Source: Akkermansia muciniphila
GTDB taxonomy: Bacteria; Verrucomicrobiota; Verrucomicrobiia; Verrucomicrobiales; V1-33
NCBI GenBank assembly: GCA_943333275.1
Contig: CALQSQ010000005.1
Location: 19,376-83,375, forward strand
Direction of reading: 5' to 3'
DNA length: 64,000 bases
Shown here: positions 44,980-55,600 of the stretch, one piece after another
How the letters are laid out: the number at the start of each line of letters is the position of its first letter
Numbering within the stretch: the stretch's first letter is position 1
Program-made: the position numbers and the translations under genes
Notes under the pieces: model-generated
What the model saw: the letters and a program-made list of their open reading frames with translations, nothing else
The model's database searches: none
What the model was told of the DNA's origin: nothing

Positions 44980-45873
44980 ATGGCCTCCACCCGCGACATC
45001 CGCCGCCGCATCAAGTCGGTCAAAAACACTTCCCAGATCACCAAGGCCATGCAGCTGGTGGCCGCGGCGAAGATGAAGAAGGCGCAGGATCAGGCTGTGG
45101 CCGGCCGGGCGTATGCGGACATGATGAACCAGGTGCTCGTCAGTCTGAAGGACAAGATTGAGGATACGGCGCATCCATTTTTCGCCGCCGGAACCGGGAC
45201 CAAGGACCTCGTGGTCGTCATCACCACGGACAAGGGCCTCTGCGGCGCACTGAATACCAATCTGCTCCGCAAAGTTTATCTGGCCCACCCCGAGGCCGAG
45301 GTTGATTTTATCTCCCTGGGCCGCAAAGGCTCCCAGCAGCTGAGCCGCTTGAAACGGAATCTCACCGCCGACTTCACCATCAAGGATCCGGCCACGTTCG
45401 TCGAGGTCCGCACCGTCGGTCACTACCTGCAGGAGAAATTCCTCACTGGGGAATACCGCAGCGTGAAGGTGGGATTCAGCAATTTCATCAACACGGTGAC
45501 CGTCATTCCAGCTCTGGAAACCCTGCTCCCCGTCAATCCCGTAACTCTCGGTGGCAAGCGTTCCTACGAAGGCATGGGCAGCGTGCTGGAGACGAAGGAA
45601 GCCACGGCGCTCAGCCCGCAGTATAGCTTTGAGCCCAGCCCGGCGGAGGTCTTCAAAGCCATCCTCCCGCAATACGTCAACAACACGCTCTACCAAATGG
45701 TGCTGGAATCCCGCGCCTCCGAGCACTCCAGCCGGATGGTGGCCATGAAAAACGCCACGGACAACGCCAAGCAGATGCTCAAGGATCTCTCGCTGGAATA
45801 CAACAAACTTCGCCAGGCCAGCATTACCAACGAACTGCTCGAAATCACCACCGCCAAGATGGCGCTGGAGTAG
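44980..45873 (+). CDS. atpG: F1F0 ATP synthase subunit gamma
   Basis: A 297-residue gamma subunit, the central rotor shaft of F1. The N-terminus MASTRDIRRRIKSVKNTSQITKAMQLVAAAKMKKAQ is the conserved coiled-coil helix. VVVITTDKGLCGALNTNLLR is the family signature, and the C-terminal helix ends SLEYNKLRQASITNELLEITTAKMAL. It is probably co-transcribed with atpA. The next gene downstream is an unrelated CotH protein after 131 bp, so the usual atpD and atpC do not follow. Confidence 0.98.
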   Translation: MASTRDIRRRIKSVKNTSQITKAMQLVAAAKMKKAQDQAVAGRAYADMMNQVLVSLKDKIEDTAHPFFAAGTGTKDLVVVITTDKGLCGALNTNLLRKVYLAHPEAEVDFISLGRKGSQQLSRLKRNLTADFTIKDPATFVEVRTVGHYLQEKFLTGEYRSVKVGFSNFINTVTVIPALETLLPVNPVTLGGKRSYEGMGSVLETKEATALSPQYSFEPSPAEVFKAILPQYVNNTLYQMVLESRASEHSSRMVAMKNATDNAKQMLKDLSLEYNKLRQASITNELLEITTAKMALE

Positions 45874-46004
45874 GAAGTAATCACGGGTCCGATAACCGGG
45901 CTGCGGAGGCAAAATACGCGCTTAATGTGAGCTAGCCTGTAGGATTGCAGTCCTTGGTTAAAGGGGTAGGATGAGCACCTGCCGACCACTTCCCCCCGTC
46001 ATTC

Positions 46005-49000
46005 ATGCAATCACTCAGACTCCGTCTCCTCATGGGCGTGCTATGGCTTTGGTGCATGGCTGAGGGACGGTCGCAGGTGCTGATCACGGAATTCCTCGCC
46101 TCCAATGACGCAGGCCTGCTGGATGAGGATGGCGATTCGTCCGATTGGATCGAAATTTACAATGCGGGGACCGTGACGGTGGATTTGGAAGGGTATCATC
46201 TGACGGACAAGACCACGGAAATGGAGAAATGGACTTTCCCTCCGCACCTGCTGAATCCGGGGGCGTACCTGGTGGTGTTTGCCTCGGGCAAGGATCGTTT
46301 GACTGGAACGTTGCACACCAACTTTGCCCTGAGTGCTTCGGGAGAATACCTGGCACTCTCCGACCCCACTGGGAATGTGCTTTCTGCGTTCGACCCGAAA
46401 TTTCCGGTGCAAACTGCGGATATTTCCTACGGACTCGTCCAACCCGTGGCCGGGGCCGCGCGCGCCTATTTCACCCAAACGTCGCCCGGCGCGGTGAATC
46501 CCACCAACGCGACTCTCATCAATCCCCCGATGATCTCGCCGCCCAGCGGAACGTTTTCCACGGCGCAGATTGTGAACATTTCGGCTCCCGCCGGAGTCGA
46601 AATCCGCTACACGCTGGATGGTTCGCTTCCATGGTCCGGCTCCCCTCTCTACACGACCGCCCTGCAATTGTATTCCAGTGCCCGCCTGCGGGTCCGGGGG
46701 TTTGGCAACGGTCAGGGGATCAGCCCGGTTACTGGCGAGACCTATCTGAAACTTGCCGCTGACATGAGTGCCGTGACTTCCAACCTGGCCATCATGATCC
46801 TGGATAATTTTCAGGGACAACGGCCCAACAACGGCACTCTCGCGGAGTGGATGATCTTCGAGCCCGCGGCCTCAAATCAGCGCAGTTCCCCCGCCGCCAT
46901 TCCGCAGCTGACGAGTCGCTCCTTCATCAAGGTCCACGGATCAAGCACCGCCAGCGATCCCAAGTATTCGCTGACGCTTGAGGCGCGCAATCAACTCGAC
47001 GAGGACCGACAGGTGAGCCCATTTGGATTGCCGCAGGCCGCGGATTGGGTTCTGTCAGCGCCGTATTATTTTGATCGAACGCTTCTGCACAATGCTTTCG
47101 CGTTCGATTTGGAACGCTCCTTGGGGCAGTATGGCGTGCGCACGCGTCAGGTGGAGGTCTATCTCAATACGGATGGCGGGCCTGTTTCACAGGCCGATTA
47201 CTACGGGGTCTATACTTTCTGCGAAAAGGTCGAGACCGGGGAGGATCGCGTCAACATTCACAGGCTCTCTGCCACAGACAATGCACTGCCGGAAATCAGC
47301 GGCGGATACCTGCTTAAGATCGACCGCGCCGACCCTGGTGATCTGGGCCTGACCACGCCCGGAGGCCGAATCTATTATTTTGTCGATCCCAAGGAATCCG
47401 AAATCAGCGCAATGCAGCGACAATGGATTGGTAGCTACCTCGGCGAGTTTTGGACGGCGCTGAATGCCGTGAACTTCCGTGACCCGGTCAACGGCTACGT
47501 CAAATACCTCGACCTCCCGGCGGCGGTGGATCACCACATTCTCAATGTCGCTCTGAAGAACGTGGATGCCCTCAGACTCAGCACCTATCTTTCAAAGGAG
47601 CGAGGCGGGAAGCTGAAATTTGGACCCTGCTGGGACTTCGACCGCGCATTGGACAGCCTCGACTCCCGGGATGACCACTGGGATACCTGGCGGGGAGAGA
47701 CGGGGGATTTGGGCACGGATTTTTTCAGGGAGGGCATTTGGAACCAACTTTTCAGGGACCGAAGTTTCTGGCAGCGATGGGTGGATCGCTATGAAAATAT
47801 GCGACAGGGAGTGCTCTCCAACACGCAGATCGCGAATCAAATCAACGCCCTGTCGGCCCAACTGGCCGAAGCCCAGTCCCGCAACTTTGCGAAATGGACG
47901 GCCGTGCCGCCCCGCACCAGCTGGAACTGGGAGGTTCAGCATCTCAAGGATTGGTTGACCGCGCGGCTGGATTGGATGGACAACCAGTTTACCCGACCGC
48001 CAACCTCCAATGCCCCCACACCGACCGGGGGAACCGTGGGCAGTGGTTTCCAACTCACGCTGACATCGCCGAGCCTCGCTCGTCCGGGTGTGAAAATTTA
48101 CTACACGCTGGATGGCTCCGATCCGCGGGCCACCGCTTACGAACCCGGCGCCACGACCGTCCTGGTGGCTTCCACTGCCCCCGCCAAAGGCCTCCTGCCC
48201 ACCGCGGACATCGGAACGGTCTGGCGGGGAAATCCCACCGGGCCTGACACCTTTGACGATTCCTCTTGGATCAGCGGCACCAATGGCATCGGATATGATG
48301 ATACCCCGGACTACGATCCGTACATCGGCATCAATTTCGAGGCCCCCAATCCAATCATGAAAAATGTCATGACCAGTGCCTACCAGCGCATCCAATTTTC
48401 CATAACCGCCGCCCAACTGACCTCGCTGCAAAAGCTCGAGCTTCGCGTGCATTTTGACGATGGATTTGCGGCCTTTTTAAATGGCGTGCAGATTGCCTCG
48501 GCAAATGTTCCCAGCGGAGGATTGATCTGGGACGCGGCATCAACGACTGGTCAATACGATACCGAGGCCATGCAATGGGCCTCCTACGACGTGAGTTCCT
48601 GGCGGTCGCTCCTGAGAGTTGGCATGAATACCCTGGCGCTTCATGGGCTGAATACCCCCATCAGCAGCACGGATTTTCTCGCCAAGGCGGAACTTCTGGG
48701 CGGACCAGTGCCGACGGAGTTGAGTCCCCAGGCAATGTTATACACAGGCCCCATTCTCGTGCCGCAAATCGCCAATGTCTTTGCCAGAACCTTTGATCCC
48801 GCACCTGTCTTGCAGCCTTATCCCTATGCGCCCTCCGGCAGCAGTCAGACTCCCACGGGCACTCCATGGAGTGCGCCGCTGAAGCTTTTTCTCTACAACC
48901 AGACTCCTCTCCCCAGCGCGCAGTCGCTGATCGTGTCTGAAATCATGTATCACCCCGCGGAGCCTACGGCAGCTGAGCGGGCCATGGGGTGGCCGCGATT

Positions 49001-49805
49001 GGAGGAGTTCCAGTATGTGATCCTCCGCAACGTGGGCACCACCATTCTCAGCCTCGCTGGGGTGAGTCTATCCGAGGGAATTTCTTTCACCGTGGACAAC
49101 GTTCCCGCCTCCCTGCTTCCCGCCGGTGCCAGCATCGCCATCGTGAAAAATTCCGCCGCATTCCTTTACCGCTATGGTCCGGGGATTCCCGTTCTGGGAC
49201 CATTTTCCGGCGAATTGAGCAAGGATGGAGAGCGACTGATCCTGCGAAGTTCCAACGGAACCATCCTGCATTTCATCGAATACGATGACACGGCCCCCTG
49301 GCCCAGGGATGCGGATGGTCTCGGCTATGCGCTCGTGGTTGCACGGCCCTTCGATCACCTTTCCCTGATGAATGCCAGCACCTGGCGGCGCAGCCTGGAT
49401 CCAACCGGGGAGAACGTGCGCGGCGCTTCCGCGCTGCCACTGACCACCTGGCAGTCGCTCTATTTTGGAAATGATCCTGCTGCGGCTGCCTTGACTGCGG
49501 ATCCTGATCTGGATGGACTGACCAATCTTGTCGAATACGCCATCGGCACGAATCCTAATCAACCCAACCAACTTTCGCTGCGAGTCTGCACGCAGGCCGG
49601 GTCCATCTGCGTTGAATACGACCGCCGCCCCGGCCTCACGGACCTCACAGTCACGCCCATGGAATCGCCCCAACTATCGGGCTGGCAACCCATCCTGCAG
49701 GCAAGTCCACCTGTTCAAAATGCCGCGGGCACGGAAACGCTGAAAATCCTCATGCCCATTTCCAGCGGGCAAAAATTCATTCTCCTGAAAATTTCCACGC
49801 CATAA
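46005..49805 (+). CDS. Secreted CotH-kinase giant protein 3
   Basis: A 1,266-residue paralogue of the two CotH giants at 7759 and 12681, but without their N-terminal lectin-like region. After a signal peptide (to about RSQ, residue 24) come a lamin-tail domain (LITEFLASNDAGLLDEDGD) and a chitobiase-like domain (RYTLDGSLPWSG). The CotH core (SFIKVHGSST, YYGVYTFCEKVETGEDRVN, GPCWDFDRALDS) follows. The next chitobiase-like domain is split by a ~200-residue insert (about 48140-48740; LRVHFDDGFAAFLNG, LRVGMNTLALHG). A second lamin-tail domain and a DPDLDGLTNLVEY tail end it. The insert corresponds to that of paralogue 2. Export and surface location are inferred from the signal peptide and domains. 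Confidence 0.9.
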   Translation: MQSLRLRLLMGVLWLWCMAEGRSQVLITEFLASNDAGLLDEDGDSSDWIEIYNAGTVTVDLEGYHLTDKTTEMEKWTFPPHLLNPGAYLVVFASGKDRLTGTLHTNFALSASGEYLALSDPTGNVLSAFDPKFPVQTADISYGLVQPVAGAARAYFTQTSPGAVNPTNATLINPPMISPPSGTFSTAQIVNISAPAGVEIRYTLDGSLPWSGSPLYTTALQLYSSARLRVRGFGNGQGISPVTGETYLKLAADMSAVTSNLAIMILDNFQGQRPNNGTLAEWMIFEPAASNQRSSPAAIPQLTSRSFIKVHGSSTASDPKYSLTLEARNQLDEDRQVSPFGLPQAADWVLSAPYYFDRTLLHNAFAFDLERSLGQYGVRTRQVEVYLNTDGGPVSQADYYGVYTFCEKVETGEDRVNIHRLSATDNALPEISGGYLLKIDRADPGDLGLTTPGGRIYYFVDPKESEISAMQRQWIGSYLGEFWTALNAVNFRDPVNGYVKYLDLPAAVDHHILNVALKNVDALRLSTYLSKERGGKLKFGPCWDFDRALDSLDSRDDHWDTWRGETGDLGTDFFREGIWNQLFRDRSFWQRWVDRYENMRQGVLSNTQIANQINALSAQLAEAQSRNFAKWTAVPPRTSWNWEVQHLKDWLTARLDWMDNQFTRPPTSNAPTPTGGTVGSGFQLTLTSPSLARPGVKIYYTLDGSDPRATAYEPGATTVLVASTAPAKGLLPTADIGTVWRGNPTGPDTFDDSSWISGTNGIGYDDTPDYDPYIGINFEAPNPIMKNVMTSAYQRIQFSITAAQLTSLQKLELRVHFDDGFAAFLNGVQIASANVPSGGLIWDAASTTGQYDTEAMQWASYDVSSWRSLLRVGMNTLALHGLNTPISSTDFLAKAELLGGPVPTELSPQAMLYTGPILVPQIANVFARTFDPAPVLQPYPYAPSGSSQTPTGTPWSAPLKLFLYNQTPLPSAQSLIVSEIMYHPAEPTAAERAMGWPRLEEFQYVILRNVGTTILSLAGVSLSEGISFTVDNVPASLLPAGASIAIVKNSAAFLYRYGPGIPVLGPFSGELSKDGERLILRSSNGTILHFIEYDDTAPWPRDADGLGYALVVARPFDHLSLMNASTWRRSLDPTGENVRGASALPLTTWQSLYFGNDPAAAALTADPDLDGLTNLVEYAIGTNPNQPNQLSLRVCTQAGSICVEYDRRPGLTDLTVTPMESPQLSGWQPILQASPPVQNAAGTETLKILMPISSGQKFILLKISTP

Positions 49806-49819
49806 AAAATGGCGACGCT

Positions 49820-50584
49820 CTAAGATGCATCGTTTTCACCCCGCCCTGTCGGTTTGATGCGGATTTGAAATTGCCGGCTCAACAGCCATTTCACGCCAAA
49901 CATGTCCCGCGTTGCGCGAAACGCCCGGTTGCCGAACCCATATTTGCTGACTCCGGCAACGCGCGGCCGGTGATTCACCGGGACCTCTGTGATGCGGTAG
50001 CCCATACCCTTGACAAGGGCGGGAATGAAACGGTGCATGCCCCGAAAGGGCACCAGCGCTTCGCGACACTCGCAGCGCATCGCCTTCAAGCTGCAGCCCG
50101 TGTCCCGGATGCCATCGCCGGTGAACCGGCTGCGCACCGCATTGGCCACCCGGCTTTGCAGGCGCTTGAACAGCGTGTCCTTGCGCTTGGCGCGGTAGCC
50201 GCAGACGAGGTCAAATCCCTTGTCAATCTCGGCCAGCAGCCGCGGCAAATCCGCCGGATCATTTTGCAAATCCCCATCCATCAAGGCAATCACGCGGCCC
50301 CGGGCGGCATAGACGCCGGAATACATTGCCGCGCTCTGACCGGCGTTTTTGGCGAATTCGATCACGCGCACATTCGGCCGCCTGGGGATCCGGGACACCG
50401 TGGCATCAGTCGATCCATCGTCCACCAGCACGATTTCAAAATCCCGACCCTCCAGCACCCCGCAGGCCTCCTCCACGAGATTCGCCACGTTATCCTCCTC
50501 ATTGAAAAGCGGGATGACGAGCGACAGGTCGAGCGTGGGTGGATCTGCGTGAACGGGCATGAGCTTCTCATTCGGTTTAGCCAT
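49820..50584 (-). CDS. GT2-family glycosyltransferase, dolichyl-phosphate mannosyltransferase-like
   Basis: A 254-residue GT-A fold enzyme. LSLVIPLFNEEDNVANLVEEA opens the domain; VLVDDGSTDAT, ALMDGDLQNDPADLP (DxD-type metal site) and CGYRAKRKDTLFKRLQSRVAN follow; VNHRPRVAGVSKYG matches the ArnC/DPM1-type group that transfers sugars to polyprenyl phosphate. Unlike many relatives, it lacks C-terminal transmembrane helices. The start overlaps the folP stop (ATGGCTAA), so translation is coupled. Its role in this folate operon is unclear; it may simply be a passenger. Confidence 0.88.
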   Translation of the reverse strand: MAKPNEKLMPVHADPPTLDLSLVIPLFNEEDNVANLVEEACGVLEGRDFEIVLVDDGSTDATVSRIPRRPNVRVIEFAKNAGQSAAMYSGVYAARGRVIALMDGDLQNDPADLPRLLAEIDKGFDLVCGYRAKRKDTLFKRLQSRVANAVRSRFTGDGIRDTGCSLKAMRCECREALVPFRGMHRFIPALVKGMGYRITEVPVNHRPRVAGVSKYGFGNRAFRATRDMFGVKWLLSRQFQIRIKPTGRGENDAS

Positions 50585-51458
50585 GGGAAGGGCAAGGGGA
50601 ATTTTCGGAAGCCCTATGCAGCCAGTGCAGCACCTTCACCGCCTGACAGGCAGCCGACACCTCATGCACCCGGAAGATCTGCGCTCCAAGTCTGACGCCG
50701 GCAGCGATGCAGGCGACGGTGCCGGGGTCGCGGTCCAACGGATTTGGCAGGTTGAGCACCTGGCCAATCACTGATTTGCGCGAGACGGGCAGGAGAATCG
50801 GAGCCCCGAAACGATGCAGGCGATCCAGGCCCGCGTAGATGCGCAGGTTGTCCTCGCGCTGTTTGGCGAAGTCGATGCCAGGATCGAGCACCAGTTGGTC
50901 ACGCCGCAGTCCGCAGGATTCGGCGAGGGCGATTTTTTCAGAGAAAAAAACGTCCAGGGTTTCCAGGATATTTTCATACGTCACATGCGTGTGGGGCACT
51001 TTGGGCACCCCGATGCTGTGCATGATCAGAAGCGCCGTGCCGTGTTTAGCGCAAAGTCGGGCGTTGGTCTCGTCGGGCAGGGCGCTCATGTCATTGAGCA
51101 AATCCACACCTTCCGGCAGCACCGCCGCAACAACCTCGGGTCGCCAGGTGTTCACTGAGAGCAGTGGGACTGGGTCCGGCCAGGGCTCGCGATGAAAGGA
51201 TTGGATGAAGGGAAGCAGACGCGCGATCTCCTCATCGCACGTAATGGCCGCACGGTTGGTCCGGGCGCTCTCCGCCCCCACATCAATGATTTCAGCGCCG
51301 AGAGCCTCCTGACGGCGGGCCTGATCCATGGCGTCTGATACATCGAGCGTCCCATCGCCGCAGAAGGAATCGTCGTTGATGTTCACGATTCCCATCACCA
51401 GCGGGCAGCGGGGAAACGCCACTCGGCGCTGACGACAATGGAGTGCCAGGGCTGGCAA
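50577..51458 (-). CDS. folP: Dihydropteroate synthase, divergent
   Basis: About 293 residues. It condenses 6-hydroxymethyl-pterin diphosphate with p-aminobenzoate. Motifs are LVMGIVNINDDSF, AEIIDVGAESARTN, DLLNDMSAL, LLIMHSIG, LVLDPGIDFAKQREDNLRI, LPVSRKSVIG and IFRVHEV. The first loop, normally NVTPDSF-SDGG, and DPGIGFGK are altered, so the enzyme is divergent, but the other pterin-site motifs remain. A TTG start at 51458, 5 bp after the msrB stop, is proposed because an ATG at 51395 would cut off the first strand. It is coupled to the downstream glycosyltransferase. Confidence 0.88.
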   Translation of the reverse strand: MPALALHCRQRRVAFPRCPLVMGIVNINDDSFCGDGTLDVSDAMDQARRQEALGAEIIDVGAESARTNRAAITCDEEIARLLPFIQSFHREPWPDPVPLLSVNTWRPEVVAAVLPEGVDLLNDMSALPDETNARLCAKHGTALLIMHSIGVPKVPHTHVTYENILETLDVFFSEKIALAESCGLRRDQLVLDPGIDFAKQREDNLRIYAGLDRLHRFGAPILLPVSRKSVIGQVLNLPNPLDRDPGTVACIAAGVRLGAQIFRVHEVSAACQAVKVLHWLHRASENSPCPSHG

Positions 51459-51462
51459 GCAA

Positions 51463-52002
51463 TTATTGCTTCTGAGGTGGTTGCGGATCCTTTTTGGCCT
51501 CGGGCTTTTTCTCACCCCTGGCAGGAACAAATTTCATGGCCGCCGAATTCATGCAGTAACGCAGACCGGTCGGGGTGTCCTTGGCATCGTCAAAGACATG
51601 CCCCAGGTGACCGTCGCATTTGGAGCAATGCACCTCCGTGCGAACGCTGAAGAGCTTGCGATCCTCGGTCGTTCCGATCGCATCCGGGGAGATTGGCTTG
51701 AAAAAACTCGGCCAGCCCGTGCCACTTTCGAATTTCGTATCCGACGAGTAAAGCGGCTGCCCGCATCCGCCACAGGTGTAGACGCCCTTCTCGTGGTTGT
51801 CACAGTAGGCATTCTTGAAGGGTCGTTCGGTGCCTGCCTTGCGCAGCACCTGGTATTGCTCAGGGGTGAGAAATTTTTTCCACTCCTCGTCCGATTTGAC
51901 GACCTTGCCCTTTGCGGGTGCGGCCTTGGGGTCTTCGGCGGAACTGGTCAGGACGCTCGCGGCGAGCAGACTCGAAGTGCGGAGGAAGGATCTACGTTGC
52001 AT
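51463..52002 (-). CDS. msrB: Peptide methionine-(R)-S-oxide reductase, Tat-exported
   Basis: A 179-residue MsrB that reduces methionine R-sulfoxide in proteins. The zinc cysteines are YTCGGCG and CSKCDGHLGHVF. GTGWPSFFKP and the catalytic Cys in LRYCMNSAAMKF complete the fold. MQRRSFLRTSSLLAASVLTSS at 52002 is a twin-arginine signal (RRSFLR), so the enzyme probably repairs periplasmic proteins. A basic Lys/Pro tail (KKPEAKKDPQPPQKQ) is unusual. The start overlaps the folA stop by 11 bp. Confidence 0.95.
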   Translation of the reverse strand: MQRRSFLRTSSLLAASVLTSSAEDPKAAPAKGKVVKSDEEWKKFLTPEQYQVLRKAGTERPFKNAYCDNHEKGVYTCGGCGQPLYSSDTKFESGTGWPSFFKPISPDAIGTTEDRKLFSVRTEVHCSKCDGHLGHVFDDAKDTPTGLRYCMNSAAMKFVPARGEKKPEAKKDPQPPQKQ

Positions 52003-52510
52003 GGTGGTGGTGGTTGGGGTTGGGGTTGGAGAGATGTTGAATGGTAAAGCCAAAGGCGTGGGTGTTGTCCGGGGGAAAAATTTGCGCACAAATTTCCTTC
52101 CAGCCAGAAAATTCTTGGACCGGAAATGGAGTGCCGCCACCCAGTTTCGTCTGCACCGTGGTCAGCACCAACCGATCCGCCATCCCCGCCGTCGCGGCAA
52201 AAATCTCCCCGCCCCCCAGCACCACCAACTCATCCACCCCGCGCCCACGGGCCAGCTCCACGGCACCATCCAACGTCGCCACCGCCCTCCCGGGATCCGC
52301 CGCGTAACCAGCCCTCCGTGTGACCACGATGGGAAAATGATCCTGAAACCAGCCGTTCATTTGTTCAAAAGTCTTTCTCCCAATCAGAAGCGTCTTGCCT
52401 GCACAATATTCCCGAAAATGCTGAATATCCCGCGGAAGGTGCCAAGGAATGCGCCCGTCCCGGGCAATAAACCCGTCCTCAGACATCGCGGCAATCAGGG
52501 TGATTTCCAT
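51992..52510 (-). CDS. folA: Dihydrofolate reductase
   Basis: A 172-residue DHFR that makes tetrahydrofolate from dihydrofolate with NADPH. MEITLIAAMSEDGFIARDGRIPWHLPRDIQHFREYCAGK contains the substrate-binding acidic residue and the WHLP motif. LLIGRKTFEQM is the NADPH phosphate site, and LVVLGGGEIFAATAGMADRL the second glycine motif. The ATG at 52510 begins directly at the conserved strand; an upstream extension in frame is not conserved. It is the first gene of the leftward folA-msrB-folP-GT2 cluster. The C-terminus ends in a short His-rich tail (NHHHHAT). Confidence 0.95.
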   Translation of the reverse strand: MEITLIAAMSEDGFIARDGRIPWHLPRDIQHFREYCAGKTLLIGRKTFEQMNGWFQDHFPIVVTRRAGYAADPGRAVATLDGAVELARGRGVDELVVLGGGEIFAATAGMADRLVLTTVQTKLGGGTPFPVQEFSGWKEICAQIFPPDNTHAFGFTIQHLSNPNPNHHHHAT

Positions 52511-52622
52511 TCGCAACCTTGTCGGCAAGCCTGCCAGGGTGCAATCGCTTATCCTTTTGACATTAACAGCCGAATACCTTTCCAAGTAGTTCGGAAGAAA
52601 GCGAGAGCTAAACTTCTCGAGA

Positions 52623-52657
52623 TTTACATTTGACATCATTGGTATATTCAATGTAAA
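52623..52657. promoter_or_regulatory. Inverted repeat upstream of the RCC1 gene
   Basis: TTTACATTTGA (52623-52633) faces TCAATGTAAA (52648-52657) in the 173-bp divergent gap between folA and the RCC1 gene. A TTGACA box (52630-52635) overlaps the left arm and could be a -35 element for the rightward gene. Operator function is inferred. Confidence 0.35.
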
Positions 52658-52683
52658 CACATTTCGGACTCCAAGGTGCCCCT

Positions 52684-55600
52684 ATGCATGCTAGCTTACC
52701 AAAATCACTGAAACAAGAACCTTGGTTGATAGCCTGTCATCCGATCGTAAATCGGCTTCGGATCATGGTCTTGTGGACTCTTTTCAACGGGACAGTTGTC
52801 CTGGCTCAACCCAAGATCCAAATCGAGGAGCCACAGGGAGAAAAATTGGAGATAAGCAAGGTCGTGGCATGGGGAATGAACACTGTCGGACAGATAAATG
52901 TTCCTATTGGCCTTAAGGGGGTCCAAGCAATCGCGGCCGGATATTCTCACAGCGTAGCCTTAAGGAGCGATGGCACAGTCGTAGCCTGGGGATCCCCAGG
53001 TCGAATTCAGGTTCCTGCGGGGCTAAGCGATGTAACGGCCGTGACGGCGGGCGCGTATCACACACTGGCATTACTGAGGGACGGATCAGTGGTCGTCTGG
53101 GGTGACAATGCCTCCAAGATGACACCGCCGACCGGATTGACGGGTTTAAAGGCAATCGCAGCGGGCACCGAGCACAATGTGGGGATCATGAGGAATGGAA
53201 CGATCGTGGCATGGGGGTCAAATTACTACGGCCAGTTGGCGCAGCCTACAGGCTTGGCTGAGGTAACCGCCATTGCTTCTGGGTACTCCCATACGGTCGC
53301 ATTGAAGGGCAATGGAACAATCGCCGCTTGGGGTGCCAATCACAGTGGCCAGCTCAATGTTCCGACTTATCTGACTGATGTGCAGGCTGTTGCCGGGAAT
53401 TTGGCGCTTAAAAAGAATGGAACGGTAGCCGCCTGGGGCGCAAATTTCTATGGAGTAACAAATGTGCCGCGAGGTCTCGTCGGTGTGCGGGCCGTTGCCA
53501 ATAGGGATCATTGCCTGGCATTAAAAAATGATGGAACCGTTGTGGCATGGGGGCGAGATGTGGAGGGGCAGACGAGTGTGCCGTTGGGACTCACCGGGGT
53601 TCAAGCCATCGCAGCTGGCGGTGGGCATTCCCTGGCGGTAACCGGCCCGACCGTAGATTTTGGCAATCAGCCAATCAACACCGCAGGTTTGTCCAAAACA
53701 TTTATCGTCAAAAATAAGGGCACTTCGAGCCTAAGCATCTCACGCCTGGAAATGGTCAGCGGCGACGCGGTGGATTTCCCCATGGACCTTTCAGGGATGA
53801 CCCCGACCGTTCAGCCCAACGGGCAAACTCAGTTTCAAATGCAATTTCATCCAACAGCCTACGGATTACGGCAGGCTCGGCTTCGGATGGTGAGCGATGA
53901 TATGGAGGAAGGCACGTTTGATATCCTTGTGACGGGAACAGCGCATTCTGACGCAGAGATGGTAATTTACACAGGCGACTCCGTTGAACCGGCCGCCAGA
54001 ATTTTGACTAACGCTGCACCTGTCGATTTTGGAAATGTGCAAATGGGCAGCGCTTCCAAAAGTCTGACTTTCACGATTCAAAACACGGGCGTTTCCCATG
54101 ACCTCGAAGGCATTTACGTAGCGACCACGGGCCTGAATGCGGAGGATTACACCATCAGCCAGCCACATGAAGAATTAGTATCACCCGGAGCATCGACAAC
54201 CTTCAGACTGACCTTTGCTCCTACAATCCTAGGCATTCGCCAAGCGACGGTGTTTATCGCAACCAACAATCAGCCCGATTCCATTTTCAAAATCAATGTT
54301 TCCGGAAATGGTGTGGTGCCCGAAATCATCATTGAACAGCCTGGGGGGAATCCACTGGAAGCTGGCAGGGTTGTGGAATGGGGTGCCAACTCGAATGGTT
54401 CAACGGATTTGCCCGCTGACCTGAAGGGGGTGCGGGCGTTGGCCGCGGGGTCTTCTCACACCCTGGCACTCAGGAATGATGGGACTGTCGTAAGTTGGGG
54501 ACTGGGAGCCGCAAGTCCTGTTACCCCCCATATCAGGCTGACCGATGTAGTGGCGATTGCTGCGTGTTGGGATCAAAGCATCGCCCTAAAAAGTGATGGC
54601 ACGGTGGTGACTTGGGACGTGCTTGGTTACCATCAGACTCAGGTGCCAGATGAAGCAAGGGACGTGAAGTCTGTAGCGTCCGGCCAGCACCATGTCCTGG
54701 CCCTAAAACGGGATGGAAGTGTTGTGGCTTGGGGTGACAATAATTACGGTCAATTAAACATGCCGCCCGGCATCTCAGGCGTGGCGTCCATCGCAGCGGG
54801 AGCGAATCACTCCGTAGCTCTCAGGGATGACGGAACCGTCGTGACCTGGGGCCTGAATAACAAAGGCCAAACAGATGTCCCAGCGGATTTAGAAAATGTC
54901 GCAGCCATTGCCGCTGGGTATGACAACACTGTGGCGATTAAGAAGGACGGGACGGTGATCGTTTGGGGAGATGGCGCATACGGCCAGTTGATGGTCCCCA
55001 TAGGCTTAACAGGGGTCGAGGAGGCGAGCGTGGGTGCAGGTCATGTAGTGAGCAGGCGTAAGGACGGGTCCATCACCGCATGGGGGCAGGGTTCCAGTGG
55101 TCAGGCTGCGATTCCTTCCACAATTAACAGGGTTAGTGCGATTGCGGCGGGGCATTCCCATAACGTGGTGGTCACAACTGCAAGTGTCGCGTTTTCGAAT
55201 CAGGCACCCAATACAATCGGTGAAGCCAAATTCTTCAAGATAAAAAACAAGGGCAGCATGGAACTCCATCTCGCGGGAGTTTCACTGCTTGGCGAAGATG
55301 CCACAGATTTTAGTTTAAATACTGAAAGCCTGACCTACGACCTTCATGAAAATAGTGGCGAGACAACCATATCCGTGCGTTTTACTCCCCAAGAGTCCGG
55401 CCCAAAACAGGTAACGCTGCGGATCCTCTCAAACGACAAGGACAATGGAACATTCGATATCCTCCTGCTCGGAAATTGTGGTGAGGAGCCGCTATCGGCT
55501 GGAGTCATCCCTGAACAGCTGGTGATGTTGGGCTCGCGAATCGCCTTAAATTTGGATGGCTATTTCCATGGCGCTGGTGGGGAGCCTCTGGCGTATTTAA

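Noticed and set aside
43967..45912. Two long leftward open frames opposite atpA and atpG
   Set aside because: Both lie antisense to unmistakable ATP synthase genes and show no family similarity.
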